Below are positions 1-8,039 of a stretch of DNA of 24,520 bases, piece by piece. The DNA is from Bacteroidota bacterium (lineage in GTDB: Bacteria; Bacteroidota; Bacteroidia; Chitinophagales; LD1): contig JAFDYM010000339.1 in the NCBI GenBank assembly GCA_018267435.1, positions 1 through 24,520 on the forward strand, written 5' to 3'. Position 1 is the first letter of the stretch; each line of letters starts with the position of its first letter. A program made the position numbers and the translations under genes. The notes under the pieces are model-generated. The model made no database searches. It had not been told where the DNA came from and saw only the letters and a list, made by a program, of their open reading frames with translations.

Positions 1-12
1 AACTTATAGTTG

Positions 13-1095
13 CTACTCCACATACATGCGGTATATCTTGTCATCATTGGCAAGCGGTGCATTGCCAGTGTTCGATGAACAGAAATAGATAGAACCATCG
101 GGCGCTTGCGCTACATTGCGCAGGCGCCTGTATTCTCCCTGCAAGGTATCGCTCATCATGCCATTAGACGTACCATTTGCATTTACGCCAAAGCGTATCA
201 AGCGTTCACCTTTAAGCGCGCCCACTACAAATGTATTTTGCCATGCACCCCATTGGCTGCCTTGTATATAAGCAATGCCACTTGGTGCCCAAGTATCGTT
301 GCCGCTTTGGTAGATTGGTTCTTCTAAGGTATCGCTTTGCATACTGCCATACACTAAGGGCCAGCCGTAGTTTCTGCCTGCTATAATGTGGTTTATTTCA
401 TCGTGTGCTTGCCAACCATTTTCGCCGCTTGGGCCGTGCTCGGTGGCTATCATTTCGCCTTGTGGGTTCCATGCAAAGCCTTGCACATTGCGGTGTCCGT
501 AGCTCCATACACGGCTGCTAAATGGATTACCTGGTGCAGCATTGCCATCTCTATCTACGCGCAATATCTTACCTGATAATGAATTTATATCCTGCGCATT
601 TTCCTTAACGCTGGCATCGCCAGTACCTATGTATAGGTAACCATCTGGCCCAAAGGCTAGGCCTCCACCATCATGGTATGTAGCATAAGGAATGTTTGCC
701 ACTATAATAGCATCTTCAGTTACCGTGCCGCCCATATAGCGTAGCCTTACCACGCGGTTGCTATTGTTAGCCGTTTCGTAAATGTATATGTAGTTGTTGC
801 TGCTGAATTGAGGGTCGATAGCGAGGCCTAATAAGCCACCTTCGCCTTGTGGTATAATGGTGCGCTGAAGCAAAGTCTGTACTTCGGTTTCGCCTTTCTT
901 AATGGTATTCAAGTTGCCATTGCGTTCGCAGAAAACGAAATCGCCATTAGGTAGAAAGCCCATGCCCCAAGGTATGGTTAAATTCTGTGCTACTACATCA
1001 ATATGTACGCCCGTATTGGCCGCAGGGTCCTTCTTGCAACTGTTAATGCCAAAGGCTACGCTAAGTATAAGTATGATTGAAATGAGATAACGCAT
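13..1095 (-). CDS. PQQ-dependent sugar dehydrogenase family lipoprotein
   Basis: Predicted soluble-type aldose/sugar dehydrogenase of the glucose/sorbosone dehydrogenase family, a six-bladed beta-propeller that oxidises sugars using PQQ and calcium. The 360-aa length fits the family. Visible family landmarks include the HDGGGLAFGPDG stretch followed by LYIGTGD, then VWSYGHRNVQGFAW and TEHGPSGENGWQAHDEIN, which form the usual cofactor and metal-binding region. The N-terminus is a lipoprotein signal peptide with the lipobox INSC and Cys20, followed by Lys-Lys, so the protein is probably membrane-anchored outside the cytoplasm. A TAATTTTA element on the minus strand (1100-1107) lies only 4 bp before the ATG, suggesting a very short or absent leader. 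The sugar substrate cannot be told from sequence. It is co-directional with the genes upstream but separated from them by over 40 bp, so it probably has its own promoter. Confidence 0.88.
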   Translation of the reverse strand: MRYLISIILILSVAFGINSCKKDPAANTGVHIDVVAQNLTIPWGMGFLPNGDFVFCERNGNLNTIKKGETEVQTLLQRTIIPQGEGGLLGLAIDPQFSSNNYIYIYETANNSNRVVRLRYMGGTVTEDAIIVANIPYATYHDGGGLAFGPDGYLYIGTGDASVKENAQDINSLSGKILRVDRDGNAAPGNPFSSRVWSYGHRNVQGFAWNPQGEMIATEHGPSGENGWQAHDEINHIIAGRNYGWPLVYGSMQSDTLEEPIYQSGNDTWAPSGIAYIQGSQWGAWQNTFVVGALKGERLIRFGVNANGTSNGMMSDTLQGEYRRLRNVAQAPDGSIYFCSSNTGNAPLANDDKIYRMYVE

Positions 1096-1142
1096 AAGGT
1101 AAAATTATGGCGCTAGAAAAATGGAACTGCTAGGGTTTTATG

Positions 1143-1301
1143 CTATTCTACCCCTACAAATTGCTTGCGGTAGGCTTCTACATCTAGGTTCACCTTTACA
1201 GCTGCCAGTAGAAATTTGTAACCATTGGCGTGTTCTTTCAAGCCCGCAAATTGGGTTACGTTCATCATGGTTTGGTAGTATGCTTTTTTCAACTGTAACA
1301 T
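1143..1301 (-). CDS. small hypothetical protein, 52 aa
   Basis: Short ORF in the gap between the sugar dehydrogenase and the desaturase. It starts MLQLKKAYYQTMMNV and ends YRKQFVGVE before TAG; an in-frame TAG lies 21 nt upstream of the ATG, which fixes the maximum length. Composition is that of an ordinary soluble, slightly basic, probably helical peptide (Ala, Lys, Leu, Val, Tyr), with codon use like the neighbours. There is no signal peptide or membrane segment. I do not recognise a family. It fills about half of an otherwise empty 309-bp gap, and the opposite-strand frame gives a less protein-like Cys/Leu-rich product. It may be a genuine small gene or the remnant of a larger one. Confidence 0.45.
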   Translation of the reverse strand: MLQLKKAYYQTMMNVTQFAGLKEHANGYKFLLAAVKVNLDVEAYRKQFVGVE

Positions 1302-1404
1302 AATAGCTGTATTTATTAGCTATACGAAATAAAACAGCGTACCGTTGCTTTAAAAGGCAAGAAATAGCGAAAAGTGTGGAATAGCTTACTCGTTGGCTGA
1401 AAAA

Positions 1405-2340
1405 CTAGGCGGCCATGTCTTCCTTATGCGCACCCACGTTCACGTCTTTTACCCAATCTACATCGGCAGTAGCCGCAGCTAGCACCACAGGTTGCCCCAA
1501 ATAGTCGAGGCGCTTGGCGGGGTAAATGTGCGCTTCTATCAGGTAGGCTAACAGAGACTCGCGGTTAAGCGATGGGTGGATGTTTGGCTCCAAGTGTTCG
1601 TGATGGTAGGCTGGCACCAAGCTCCAATGCAAGTTGGGTTTCATGTGGTGTGCGCCGTGGTAACCATTGTTGAACAACAGGTAGTTTAACAACTTGCCCT
1701 TAAAGTTGCGGCTGTGGTTGTAAGGGTGCTCTTGGTCGCAGCCATCGTGCTGAAAGTAGTTGGTACCTACTATGCCCCAAGCGGCATACTGGTGCGGTAT
1801 CAATACAAATAATACAGCGCATTTCCAGTTTACAAAAAGCAGTACCACTTTTACGCCAATTACCAATGCCATTTCAAGCAGGTATTGCCTAAACCAATCG
1901 GGCCTTTCTTTGCGCATAACCGAGGCAAAGCGCAGTTCGCCTTTCAGTATATCGCCGCTCATTAAAAAGAAAAAGAATAGCTGGTTGAAGAGGTTGATTT
2001 TGAAACGCGCCTTGCTGGTGCGTATGCTGTCTTTATCGCTCTGCGTGTACTTGTGGTGGCTAAAGTTGTGCCCTGGCACATAGGCGCTGGTACTATGCCC
2101 GTATGTGAACGACAGCACTATCTGCATCACCTTGTTCATCCAGCGCTTTTTGAAAATAGGCGCGTGGATGGTGTTGTGTACTATAACGGCGCACATAAAG
2201 CTAACGATGCAGTTCAACACTACCCAAAACACAATTTGGCCTCTGCCCATTTGCGGCCACAAAAACCACGGCAGCGCCGCCACTACAAAGTATAGCGCTA
2301 CTACAAACAATGTTCTTCTATCGGCTGTATAACGAAGCAT
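1405..2340 (-). CDS. fatty acid desaturase family protein
   Basis: Integral membrane di-iron desaturase or hydroxylase of 311 aa. The three histidine clusters are present: HNTIH at residues 55-59, HNFSHH at 91-96 and HGAHH at 228-232; additional histidines in YFQHDGCDQEHPYNH (near 198-209) could complete the iron shell. Hydrophobic segments lie near residues 11-29, 36-54, 118-132 and 155-187, matching the usual four-helix topology with the His boxes on the cytoplasmic face. Substrate (fatty acyl chain, carotenoid or sphingoid base) cannot be decided. It follows the HExxH membrane protein by 33 bp on the same strand, but a -7-like TACATTCG element (2346-2353) five bases before the ATG suggests it can also be transcribed alone with almost no leader. 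Confidence 0.85.
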   Translation of the reverse strand: MLRYTADRRTLFVVALYFVVAALPWFLWPQMGRGQIVFWVVLNCIVSFMCAVIVHNTIHAPIFKKRWMNKVMQIVLSFTYGHSTSAYVPGHNFSHHKYTQSDKDSIRTSKARFKINLFNQLFFFFLMSGDILKGELRFASVMRKERPDWFRQYLLEMALVIGVKVVLLFVNWKCAVLFVLIPHQYAAWGIVGTNYFQHDGCDQEHPYNHSRNFKGKLLNYLLFNNGYHGAHHMKPNLHWSLVPAYHHEHLEPNIHPSLNRESLLAYLIEAHIYPAKRLDYLGQPVVLAAATADVDWVKDVNVGAHKEDMAA

Positions 2341-2373
2341 AGCCGCGAATGTAACCTATTTGTGTTGTATGTA

Positions 2374-2685
2374 TTAAAACTTAACGAATTGGAAGAAGCG
2401 CCTACGTTTGAGGTACTCCATATCTGCTTCCATAGCATAAGCCTCGCGCTCAAAAATTATCTCCCGATATGCTCTGTAGTGCGCACGGTATTTAACAAGG
2501 TTGAATAGGTAGTTGATGAGGTACACTAGGTAGAACAACACAATGCCCATTTCCAACTGCTGGCGGTGGTGTATGCGCTCGTGGTTGATGAGCACTGCAT
2601 CGTGCCGCATCTCCTTCTTCTTAACAAGAATAAAAGGCCACAGGGCCATGGCGCTGTAAGGCACTAGGCGTGTAACCAGTATCAT
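2374..2685 (-). CDS. small membrane protein with HExxH zinc-protease-like motif
   Basis: 103-aa protein with HERIH at residues 35-39 followed by HRQQLEM, a hydrophobic segment at about 47-64, and FEREAYAMEAD at 78-88. An HExxH with a downstream Glu inside an E-x-E-A-x-A context is the arrangement seen in minimal gluzincin metallopeptidases (M48/M56-like), but the chain is far shorter than those families, so catalytic activity is unproven. The ATG begins one base after the TAA of the large M1 peptidase gene (TAA-C-ATG), so translation is very probably coupled to it. I recall similar short HExxH proteins annotated as hypothetical in many Bacteroidota; no function is known to me. A structural metal site or a degenerate peptidase are alternatives. 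Confidence 0.75.
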   Translation of the reverse strand: MILVTRLVPYSAMALWPFILVKKKEMRHDAVLINHERIHHRQQLEMGIVLFYLVYLINYLFNLVKYRAHYRAYREIIFEREAYAMEADMEYLKRRRFFQFVKF

Positions 2686-2686
2686 G

Positions 2687-5600
2687 TTAGAAGGTACGGT
2701 TTATAGCTATTACCCAGCGGAAGTCGAAGTGCTTTTGACTGGCAGCGGGTGCATGGCTAATGAAAAACGGTACATCGAAACGGAAAGTAAGCGGCTTAAT
2801 GTTTTGCAGCACGCCCCACTTCTTTATCGTCCACGCTATACCGGCACCGGCATCTACGCGGAAGTTAGAAAACTGCTGTTTGTTATTGGTGTTGATGTAA
2901 GTAATAGCGCCTGCATCGGCAAACAAGTATGTGTTCAAGCTAAACAGCTCGCGTAGCTTCGCCTTCTTCACTTTTACTATGCGGTTAAAGTCAATCTCTG
3001 CGTTTATGCTTGCACCCGATGGACCTTTATAGGCAGGTAATACTACGCCGTTCTTGTCAGTTTCAGGCAACAAGTAACCAGAGTAGCCGCGCATGTTCAA
3101 ACCACCTGCAAAGTGCAAATTGCCTGGTACATCGCGGTAGCGGCTAGCCCAGCTTTGCGGCACAAAACCCGCAGCGCGGTAGTACTTGCTTTCCATCATT
3201 TCCTCTGGGTTGCCACCTGCAAAGTATAGCGCGCTTTCGCTCGGCAAATCTTTACCTGTACCGAACCTGCCATACACGCGCGTGCGGAAGTCCAACTTCC
3301 ATACACTGGCCTTCAATACCGATGTTAATTCGAAATAGTGATAATCGAACGAAGAAGTAAGCATACCCGAACGCAAGTGACCCGTGATGTAGCCATTGAA
3401 TTTCTCCTTTTGATAAGTATAGGTAGCCGTTAGGTTCAACGATGCATTGAACTTCTTATCGGTGGTCCATATTGTAGTCCATTCGTTAGGGTAAAGCAGG
3501 TAGTTGCGCCACTCTTCGCGGTTACGCGTAAATGCCTTTATGTGGAAGTCTAGACTAACATTCTGCGGTAGCTGTTTGGTTATCCCCGTCTTGTACATTT
3601 CGTAGCCATCCAACCAGCGGCTTTGGAAATAGAACGTTGATTTAGGAAACACCTTATCTATAGCTGTTGAGTAGCTGAATATGTACGACACCCAACCCGC
3701 TTGCTTGCGCATAGCTTTATCAAAGTAGTATCGCTCGCCGCCTTGTAGTAAGTGCGTGTTGGCCCAAATAGTAAAAGAAAAGTTATGCTTTACGTTCATG
3801 TAGTTTCCTTCCATGTGGAAGCCCAATTTTACACCATCATAAGCGTTCCACCATATATCGGGGCGCATCCACAAGCGGTACTTGCGCCATGTAGGGTAAG
3901 GGTATATGTGCGAATCGAAACGTACCTCTACATTATCGCGCTTGCGGTTGTTCAGCATGTTGATGTCCGCCAATCTTTCGCTCGGGTCTATGATGATATT
4001 CTTGATGCCGCCCGGTATGTTTACTGTGGCAGTATAGGTAGGCTGTAGTTTATCCCAACCGTACCACTTAGTAAGGGTTGTAGGGTGTACGCCGCTATCG
4101 CCCGTAGCGCTCTTTTCAAACCACGTATTTGGTATGTAGAAATCATACACAGAATCGTTCTTCGCAACCACGCGCAGGTCTATCGGCATCTGCATGCGCC
4201 CTTTACGTTTCAGCGTTATTTCAAACTGGTCTTTCAGTTCTGTTTTGCGCACCTTCTTTATGCTGTAGTCAATGTTCTTGGTGGTCTCCATCCATTCATC
4301 GAAGAACCAGTTTAAGTCGGCGTGTGTAAACTGCGATATGCTGTTGCGGAAGTCCTCAGGGTATGGGTGTGCAAACTTCCATTGTGCTACATAATTTTTC
4401 ATAGCAAGGCTAAATAGTGAGTCGCCCAGCACATACTGCAAGTTGTAAAGCATGGTAGCAGTTTTGGCATATACGTGCCTGTAGCCACCGCCTTGACCAA
4501 GTGCACCGTTAAAGCCATCGCTATGCGTGTTCAAGCTAGCATCGTTATAGATGATAGCATCGCTCAAGTAGCTGATGTAGCACCTGCTGTCGCGCACATC
4601 GGTGGTTTCCATAAACTTCTTTAGGTACTTGTTCTTACTTGTAAAATCGTACGGCACGGTGTCGCCATCTATCTTCTCCATACCCCATGCGGTAAGGAAC
4701 TGCGTAAAGCCTTCGTCCATCATGGCGCGGTAGGCTTCGTTGCTACCCACCATACCGTAGAACCAGTTGTGGCCAACCTCGTGTACCAATAAGCCGCGAT
4801 AGTTTTTATCTCTTCCACCATCAAGCGTTAGCATCGGGTACTCCATACCATCGGCAGCATCTGCCACTACAATTTTCGGATATTCAAACACGCCAAAGTC
4901 TCTGCTGAAAACGGTTATAATTTTGGCAAGAAAATCAGCGCTGTTCTGCCAACCTGTAGCGTGTGGCTCCTGTACTATACCCACACAGCGCACACCCGCA
5001 CCATTGGCGCGACCAGGATAAATAATCGTATCGTGTATGCGGTAAGTAGGGTCGGCAGTAAAGGCAAAATCGTGCACGTTCTCTGCATGGTAAATCCATG
5101 TCTTTGTTTCGCCGCGCTTGTACTTGGTTATCACGCTCGGCTTCTCATCCCAAGGTTTATCTTTAAAGTTGTAGATATCCAACTTCGCCTTCAAAGTATC
5201 GGGAAGCACTGTGCTTTCATTCTGCAATACGCCTGTGGCTTCTACCACAAAATTAGATGCAAAAGTTAGCTGCACATCAAAGGTGCCGAAGTCGCCATAA
5301 AACTCGCGGCCAAGATGTTGGTCGGTGTTCCAACCCGCCTTGCGGTCGTACACACATATCTTCGGATACCACTGGCAACCGTTGTAGTGCTTATAGCCCC
5401 ATGCACCATACTTCTTCATGCGGCGGCGCACGCTGCCATTATCATAATATGTTCTAAACTTAATATTGAAGGTAGTAGCCGTATGTGGCAGTAAGGGCTT
5501 GTCGAGGTAGATGCGCACTACGGTATTGTCGTACTGCGTTTTCAGTGTGTTGCCATTGGCGGTTATCTCATCAAGCGTTATGCCTAGGCGTGCGCTTTCG

Positions 5601-5956
5601 TATTTGCCGTAGTGCGGATGCACGTCATTTTCTTGGTGCAGCTTATCTAAATACGAGCCTGGCTGATAAGCATTTTGGTATAGGTTGAAGTAAACAAAAT
5701 ACAAGGTGTCGGGCGAGTTGTTGGTGTAAGTCAACTCCTCATAACCTGTTATCACATCGCTTACCTCATCTATGTTAGCCTTTATTTTGTAAGCTACATC
5801 TTGCTGCCAGTAGCCCTCGTAGGGCGGACGGTTTTTCCAGTAGTGCGGATTGCTGCGGCTTTGGAAATTATCGGCAGGGCCAGAATCGGAATAGCTCTGC
5901 GCATATACACTTGCAACACATAATATGGCTACTAAAAAGAAGTATAACTTTTTCAT
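2687..5956 (-). CDS. M1 family metallopeptidase with C-terminal Omp85-like beta-barrel
   Basis: Exported zinc aminopeptidase-like protein of 1089 aa. Residues 1-20 form a Sec signal peptide ending VYAQ. An N-terminal beta domain precedes the gluzincin core: GMEYPM at 370-375 is a variant of the GxMEN exopeptidase motif, and HEVGH at 392-396 with Glu415 gives the exact HExxH-18-E spacing of M1 enzymes. A beta-rich domain follows to about 690. The last ~400 residues are unlike a standard M1 enzyme: alternating aromatic/polar strands, GGLNMRGYSGY with an RGY at 956-958, FADAG at 1012-1016, VDAGAGIAW, LTFRFDVPF and a terminal Phe, all of which resemble the BamA/Omp85 barrel. The protein is therefore probably outer-membrane-anchored with the peptidase at the position normally taken by POTRA domains. 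Divergent from dprA with a 50-bp gap. Confidence 0.9.
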   Translation of the reverse strand: MKKLYFFLVAILCVASVYAQSYSDSGPADNFQSRSNPHYWKNRPPYEGYWQQDVAYKIKANIDEVSDVITGYEELTYTNNSPDTLYFVYFNLYQNAYQPGSYLDKLHQENDVHPHYGKYESARLGITLDEITANGNTLKTQYDNTVVRIYLDKPLLPHTATTFNIKFRTYYDNGSVRRRMKKYGAWGYKHYNGCQWYPKICVYDRKAGWNTDQHLGREFYGDFGTFDVQLTFASNFVVEATGVLQNESTVLPDTLKAKLDIYNFKDKPWDEKPSVITKYKRGETKTWIYHAENVHDFAFTADPTYRIHDTIIYPGRANGAGVRCVGIVQEPHATGWQNSADFLAKIITVFSRDFGVFEYPKIVVADAADGMEYPMLTLDGGRDKNYRGLLVHEVGHNWFYGMVGSNEAYRAMMDEGFTQFLTAWGMEKIDGDTVPYDFTSKNKYLKKFMETTDVRDSRCYISYLSDAIIYNDASLNTHSDGFNGALGQGGGYRHVYAKTATMLYNLQYVLGDSLFSLAMKNYVAQWKFAHPYPEDFRNSISQFTHADLNWFFDEWMETTKNIDYSIKKVRKTELKDQFEITLKRKGRMQMPIDLRVVAKNDSVYDFYIPNTWFEKSATGDSGVHPTTLTKWYGWDKLQPTYTATVNIPGGIKNIIIDPSERLADINMLNNRKRDNVEVRFDSHIYPYPTWRKYRLWMRPDIWWNAYDGVKLGFHMEGNYMNVKHNFSFTIWANTHLLQGGERYYFDKAMRKQAGWVSYIFSYSTAIDKVFPKSTFYFQSRWLDGYEMYKTGITKQLPQNVSLDFHIKAFTRNREEWRNYLLYPNEWTTIWTTDKKFNASLNLTATYTYQKEKFNGYITGHLRSGMLTSSFDYHYFELTSVLKASVWKLDFRTRVYGRFGTGKDLPSESALYFAGGNPEEMMESKYYRAAGFVPQSWASRYRDVPGNLHFAGGLNMRGYSGYLLPETDKNGVVLPAYKGPSGASINAEIDFNRIVKVKKAKLRELFSLNTYLFADAGAITYINTNNKQQFSNFRVDAGAGIAWTIKKWGVLQNIKPLTFRFDVPFFISHAPAASQKHFDFRWVIAINRTF

Positions 5957-5979
5957 CTATTTTAAATCCTTCGCTTTTA

Positions 5980-5987
5980 TAAATTTG
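5980..5987 (+). promoter_or_regulatory. -7 promoter element for dprA
   Basis: TAAATTTG matches the Bacteroidota sigma -7 consensus TAnnTTTG exactly. It lies 19 bp before the dprA TTG start, leaving a leader of roughly 12-15 nt. No clear -33 TTTG is seen at the usual spacing. The last three bases of an in-frame stop (5986-5988) overlap the element. Confidence 0.5.
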
Positions 5988-6006
5988 AACGCTTAAACCA
6001 GTCCTC

Positions 6007-7125
6007 TTGTCTACTACCAACCAAAACGAACTACTATACCGCATTGCCCTTAGCATGGTGCCGAACATTGGCAGCATCCTCATTAAAAACCTGATAGCGT
6101 ATAGCGGTTCAGCCGAGGAGGTGTTTAAAGCATCGAAGGCGAAGTTGCTGAAAATTCCGTTAGTAGGCGAAGAGCGCGCCGAAGCAATTGTTAAGGCAGA
6201 TGTAATGGGCAAGGCCGAGGAGGAACTGAAGTACATAACCGATAACGGCATACAGCCTATATTCTTTACCGATACAGCATACCCAGAGCGCTTAAAGCAG
6301 TGCCTAGACGCGCCTGCATTGATGTACTTTAACGGCAATGCAAACCTGAACCACCCTAAGATAATAGCCGTGGTGGGCACGCGCCGCGCTACCGACTATG
6401 GCAAGGATGCTACTAAGCGTTTGATTAAAGACCTTGCGCCTTATAATCCGCTTATCATTAGTGGGCTTGCCTATGGTATAGATATAGCGGCGCATAATGC
6501 CGCGCTAGAGAACAACCTGCCCACCATAGCTGTGCTAGGTGGTAGCCTGAAAGAAATATATCCGCAGCAACACATTAAAGCTGCCAAGCAGATGATGACT
6601 AACGGCGGCCTATTGAGCGAATACACCACCTTCGATGAAATGCACCCGAAGAACTTCCCCGAGCGTAACCGCATAGTGGCTGGTATGTGCGATGCGCTGA
6701 TAATAGTGGAAAGCACCGTAGACGGCGGCGCGGTGATAACTGCCAACCTAGCGCACGGCTATAACCGCGATGTGTTTGCCGTGCCCGGCAGAAGCTTAGA
6801 TAAGGCCAGCGCAGGCTGCAACATGCTGATAAAAGGCAACAAGGCCGCGCTGATAGAAACAGGTAATGACTTGATAGATGCCATGATGTGGGAAGAGAAT
6901 GCCAACACCAAACCGCGCAAGCAAGCACAGCGTGAATTGTTCCTTAGCTTGAACGATGAAGAGCAGCGCATATATGATTTGCTAAACGAAAAAGGCGAAC
7001 TGGAAATAGATGTGCTGACCATAGCCAGCGGCCTTAGCAGTGGCACCCTTGCTAGTACATTGCTAGAAATGGAAATGAATAGTTTGATAGTGTCGCTGCC
7101 AGGGAAAAGGTATAGGTTGAGTTAG
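6007..7125 (+). CDS. dprA: DNA-processing protein DprA (Smf)
   Basis: Cytoplasmic single-stranded-DNA-binding protein that loads RecA during natural transformation. The 372-aa chain has the full layout: helix-hairpin-helix-like N-terminus (about 10-70), Rossmann-fold core with VVGTRRATDYG (122-132), ISGLAYGIDIAAH (151-163), TIAVLGGSLKEIYP (173-186), FPERNRIVAG (217-226), GGAVITANLA (240-249) and FAVPG (257-261), then a winged-helix C-terminus (about 312-372). The start is TTG at 6007: an in-frame TGA at 5986-5988 prevents extension, and the first ATG (6055) would remove part of the conserved ELLYRIALSMVPNIG region. The -7 element at 5980-5987 agrees with this start. No competence genes lie nearby, which is normal for dprA. 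Confidence 0.96.
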   Translation: MSTTNQNELLYRIALSMVPNIGSILIKNLIAYSGSAEEVFKASKAKLLKIPLVGEERAEAIVKADVMGKAEEELKYITDNGIQPIFFTDTAYPERLKQCLDAPALMYFNGNANLNHPKIIAVVGTRRATDYGKDATKRLIKDLAPYNPLIISGLAYGIDIAAHNAALENNLPTIAVLGGSLKEIYPQQHIKAAKQMMTNGGLLSEYTTFDEMHPKNFPERNRIVAGMCDALIIVESTVDGGAVITANLAHGYNRDVFAVPGRSLDKASAGCNMLIKGNKAALIETGNDLIDAMMWEENANTKPRKQAQRELFLSLNDEEQRIYDLLNEKGELEIDVLTIASGLSSGTLASTLLEMEMNSLIVSLPGKRYRLS

Positions 7126-7135
7126 ATTGCCATTG

Positions 7136-7173
7136 GAACGCGGATGACACGGATAACACAGATGAACGCAGAT
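7136..7173. repeat. degenerate GGAT/GAT-type short repeat
   Basis: Just after dprA, four GGAT or GAT words recur every 9-10 bases (7142, 7151, 7161, 7171) separated by ACACG, AACACA and GAACGCA. It is not coding. I recall very similar 'cggat-acacggat-aacacagat' strings between genes in many unrelated bacteria; that is memory, not a search. The rest of the gap (7174-7337) is AT-rich and shows only the possible promoter listed separately. Confidence 0.55.
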
Positions 7174-7249
7174 AAGGAATGAATGCTAGAGTAAAACTGT
7201 TCTTCAAATAATTGCCTACCGCCTAACGAATCCAACCACTATCGTTATA

Positions 7250-7257
7250 TAATTTTG
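7250..7257 (+). promoter_or_regulatory. possible -7 promoter element for the 213-aa lipoprotein
   Basis: TAATTTTG fits TAnnTTTG. It would give a leader of about 75 nt to the ATG at 7338. No convincing -33 element is present, so this is a weak call. Confidence 0.3.
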
Positions 7258-7337
7258 TTAAGCATGCAACCATTTTGTTTGTGGGTAATTGCAACGCATG
7301 ATGTGTGTTTTATATCAATAATAGCAAACACACATTT

Positions 7338-7979
7338 ATGAAAATAGCTTACTTATTTTTCGCGGTCCTACTTATAGTAGCAGGCTGTGCTAAGGAAAAA
7401 GACATTGACAAACAACTAAGCTCAACAGTAAAAAGAACGGGCTTAGCAGCCGTTGCTAATGCCGATGCACAGACCTATGTGGTAATGGTAGTAGGGAATG
7501 ATACTATTGTATTGCAAGACACCGATAAGGATTCCGTAATAATTAAAAGCGGGAAAGGTATGACGTTTCCTTTTCAGTACTACGATTACACGTTCAATCA
7601 AGTAATTAGTAAGGCTCCAAGTAAAAAGTTTTCCAGCTTTGCTCTTCATTTCGATCAATATACATCTAAGCAAACGCCAAGCCCCGGATGCGGAATACTT
7701 GATACACTTATTAAAATGGGTGTAAATAATATTAGGACCAGCAATAGTAATTTCGCCTGTATACTAAGTATAACAGACAGGGAAGGATCGATGGGTATTG
7801 TACGAAATACCTATGAACCTTGCGTTGAAGTAACAAGCATTGAGAATCTGTCTGGTTGTAAGGTACGCGTACAGGGTAAAATAAGTAATCTGAATCTTTA
7901 CAATGATATATGCGGACCTGTCCCTGTATTCACAATCAAGCAGGCCGTATTTCAGCAAGATTTTGTTTGGGAGTACTAG
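7338..7979 (+). CDS. hypothetical lipoprotein, 213 aa
   Basis: Begins MKIAYLFFAVLLIVAGCAKEK, a clean lipoprotein signal with lipobox VAGC and Cys17. The upstream in-frame ATG at 7305 would put eleven polar residues before the signal peptide and is less likely. The mature part is about 196 aa, mixed polar and beta-like, with several cysteines (in CGIL, FACIL, EPCVEV, SGCKV, DICGP) that could form disulphides. No family is recognised. Codon use is visibly more AT-rich than dprA and uvrB on either side (many AAT, ATA, TAT, AAA), which might mean later acquisition or simply a poorly conserved surface protein. It stands alone and ends at a strong bidirectional terminator. Confidence 0.8.
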   Translation: MKIAYLFFAVLLIVAGCAKEKDIDKQLSSTVKRTGLAAVANADAQTYVVMVVGNDTIVLQDTDKDSVIIKSGKGMTFPFQYYDYTFNQVISKAPSKKFSSFALHFDQYTSKQTPSPGCGILDTLIKMGVNNIRTSNSNFACILSITDREGSMGIVRNTYEPCVEVTSIENLSGCKVRVQGKISNLNLYNDICGPVPVFTIKQAVFQQDFVWEY

Positions 7980-7987
7980 CATTAAAA

Positions 7988-8016
7988 TGCCCATCTACCT
8001 CAAAGGTAGATGGGCA
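7988..8016. terminator. bidirectional rho-independent terminator
   Basis: Perfect 13-bp stem, TGCCCATCTACCT paired with AGGTAGATGGGCA, around a CAA loop. It has AAAA on the left and ATATTTT on the right, so it can end transcription of the lipoprotein gene (plus) and of uvrB (minus), which converge here only 60 bp apart. Confidence 0.88.
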
Positions 8017-8039
8017 ATATTTTAAAGTGTTGAATATTT

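Noticed and set aside
2684..2956. Plus-strand ORFs opposite the M1 gene (also 3752-4048 and 4961-5269)
   Set aside because: Cysteine- and tyrosine-rich translations without motifs, fully inside a convincing gene on the other strand.
5868..6380. Minus-strand ORF of 170 aa opposite dprA
   Set aside because: It overlaps both dprA and the start of the M1 gene and its translation has no protein-like features; it is a shadow of dprA.
7143..7181. A 12-codon ORF (ATGACACGG... to TGA) within the GGAT repeat
   Set aside because: It is a product of the repeat itself and too short to support.
7305..7337. Longer start for the 213-aa lipoprotein
   Set aside because: It would place a polar stretch before an intact lipoprotein signal peptide; the ATG at 7338 fits better.
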